Assembly: GCA_020056155.1 (NCBI GenBank)
Contig: JAGVII010000376.1
Span: 1 to 6,885 of the forward strand
Direction of reading: 5' to 3'
Source: Afipia sp.
GTDB taxonomy: Bacteria; Pseudomonadota; Alphaproteobacteria; Rhizobiales; Xanthobacteraceae
Length of the DNA: 6,885 bases
This document shows positions 5,823 to 6,885 of this stretch, piece by piece. A program made the translations under genes and the position numbers. Every line of letters starts with the position of its first letter. The stretch's first letter is position 1. A model generated the notes under the pieces. The model had not been told where the DNA came from. It searched no databases and saw only the letters and a program-made list of their open reading frames with translations.

Positions 5823-6885
5823 CCGCGCGGCGCAGATCCTCCGCCAGCGCGCGGTACGACAGCGCCTCGGCAAGATGAAGCCGTCCGATGGCATCCGCGC
5901 CGTCGAGGTCGGCGAGGGTCCGCGCCACCCGTAGCACGCGGTGATAGCCGCGCGCCGACAGCCGCATGGTTTCGGCGGCGTCGCGCAACAGTTTTTGTCC
6001 TTGCGCGTCGGGCTTTGCGATCTCTTCCAGCACCGCGGCGGGCGCTTCGGCATTGGTGCGGACGTGCGGCAGGCCCAGTGCCGTGTAGCGCGCCATCTGA
6101 ACCGCGCGGGCCGCGGCGACGCGTGCGGCGACTTCAGCCGAGCCTTCCGCAGGTGCGGGAAGGATCAGATCGGAGGCCGTGACGGCCGGCACCTCGATCC
6201 GCAGATCGATGCGGTCCATCAGCGGACCCGAGATGCGTCCTTGATAATCCGCCGTGCAGCGGTCGATGCGTCCGCGCTTGCAGGAATAGCCGGGCTCGTA
6301 GGCGTGCCCGCAGCGGCACGAATTCATCGCCGCCACCAGCATGAAGCGGGCCGGGTAGGTCACGCGATGGTTGGCGCGCGACACCGCGACCTCGCCGTTT
6401 TCCAGCGGCTGGCGCAGCGAATCCAGCACGCGCGCGTCGAATTCGGGCAGCTCATCGAGGAACAGCACGCCGTGATGCGCCAGCGAAATCTCGCCGGGTT
6501 TCGCGCGCATGCCGCCGCCGGTCAGCGCGGCCATGCTGGCGGAGTGATGCGGTGCGCGGAACGGACGCCGCGCAGTCAACGCGCCGCCTTCGATCTCGCC
6601 CGCAACCGAGGCGATCATCGAAATCTCGAGCAGTTCGGAGGGTGACAGCGGCGGCAGGATCGACGGCAGCCGCGCCGCCAGCATGGACTTGCCCGAACCC
6701 GGACTTCCGATCATCAGCAAATGGTGTCCACCGGCGGCGGCGATTTCGAGCGCGCGCTTGGCGCTTTCCTGGCCCTTGATGTCGCGCAGGTCGAGCGCTG
6801 CAATCTGGCGTTCGGTGATCTTCGGTTCGGGCCGCGACAGAACCTGCGTGCCCTTGAAGTGATTGGCGATCTGAATCAGCGACGC
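5818..6885 (-). CDS. comM: YifB/ComM-family AAA+ ATPase (Mg chelatase-like), C-terminal 355 residues
   Basis: The reading frame is open to the window edge, so the start and roughly the first 150 residues (the N-terminal S5-fold domain) lie beyond 6885; family members are about 500 residues. In the visible part, LDLRDIKGQESAKRALEIAA begins the ATPase domain, Walker A GSPGSGKS is encoded at 6708-6685 and Walker B GVLFLDE at 6471-6451. A four-cysteine segment (CRCG, then C and C, encoded about 6318-6256) and SGPLMDRIDL follow, and the C-terminal domain has SARGYHRVLRVARTLADLDG. Family members called ComM act as hexameric DNA helicases that promote branch migration during natural transformation in Vibrio and Acinetobacter; in this lineage the role is inferred. 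The common family motif NPCPCG reads NSCRCG here. A TTG at 6720 is an internal codon, not a start. The protein is cytoplasmic. True magnesium chelatase subunits BchI/ChlI are less likely because of the four-cysteine segment and C-terminal domain. Confidence 0.93.
   Translation of the reverse strand, partial: ASLIQIANHFKGTQVLSRPEPKITERQIAALDLRDIKGQESAKRALEIAAAGGHHLLMIGSPGSGKSMLAARLPSILPPLSPSELLEISMIASVAGEIEGGALTARRPFRAPHHSASMAALTGGGMRAKPGEISLAHHGVLFLDELPEFDARVLDSLRQPLENGEVAVSRANHRVTYPARFMLVAAMNSCRCGHAYEPGYSCKRGRIDRCTADYQGRISGPLMDRIDLRIEVPAVTASDLILPAPAEGSAEVAARVAAARAVQMARYTALGLPHVRTNAEAPAAVLEEIAKPDAQGQKLLRDAAETMRLSARGYHRVLRVARTLADLDGADAIGRLHLAEALSYRALAEDLRRAA

Noticed and set aside
5941..6645. 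A 234-codon plus-strand open frame opposite the comM-like gene
   Set aside because: The opposite strand encodes conserved AAA+ motifs over the same span; this frame shows only Arg- and Gly-rich, antisense-like composition.

Overview
The window looks like a chromosomal segment from a high-GC alphaproteobacterium of the Bradyrhizobium/Rhodopseudomonas/Nitrobacter group (Nitrobacteraceae). Three things point there: the order hisF-hisE-coaA, an intergenic palindromic repeat whose accidental translation contains the 'CERSEAIQ...FVAALLAMT' peptide familiar from these genomes, and the overall character of the proteins. This assignment rests on recognition, not on a search. Every base from 1 to 6885 was considered; no gap between genes exceeds about 155 bases, and no tRNA, rRNA, CRISPR array, insertion sequence or phage gene was seen.

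Plus strand, 1-1561: the 3' end of hisF (imidazole-glycerol-phosphate synthase cyclase subunit), then hisE (phosphoribosyl-ATP pyrophosphatase), then coaA (type I pantothenate kinase). The spacing is 81 and 55 bases with no obvious terminator, so this is probably the tail of a histidine operon with the first enzyme of CoA synthesis attached. At 1562-1686 the plus-strand unit meets a converging minus-strand unit, and this gap holds a large imperfect palindrome (1584-1664).

Minus strand, 6885-1687, read in the order of transcription: the C-terminal 355 residues of a YifB/ComM-type AAA+ ATPase (start outside the window), a 154-base gap with a possible hairpin overlapping its stop codon, a small exported protein of unknown function, a 760-residue membrane-bound hybrid histidine kinase with one degenerate and one intact receiver domain, and a 339-residue GNAT-fold acyltransferase of the OlsB (ornithine lipid synthesis) type. 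The last three genes are co-directional with gaps of 94 and 76 bases and may form one transcription unit. If so, they link a periplasmic protein, a membrane sensor kinase and a lipid-modifying enzyme, but that link is inferred from position only.

Most of the window is ordinary core metabolism and signalling. I see no convincing evidence of a new defence, mobile or regulatory system. The points most worth a second look are the hybrid kinase's partly decayed receiver domain, the unknown exported protein beside it, the long N-terminal extension of the OlsB-like enzyme, and the palindromic repeat between the convergent genes.
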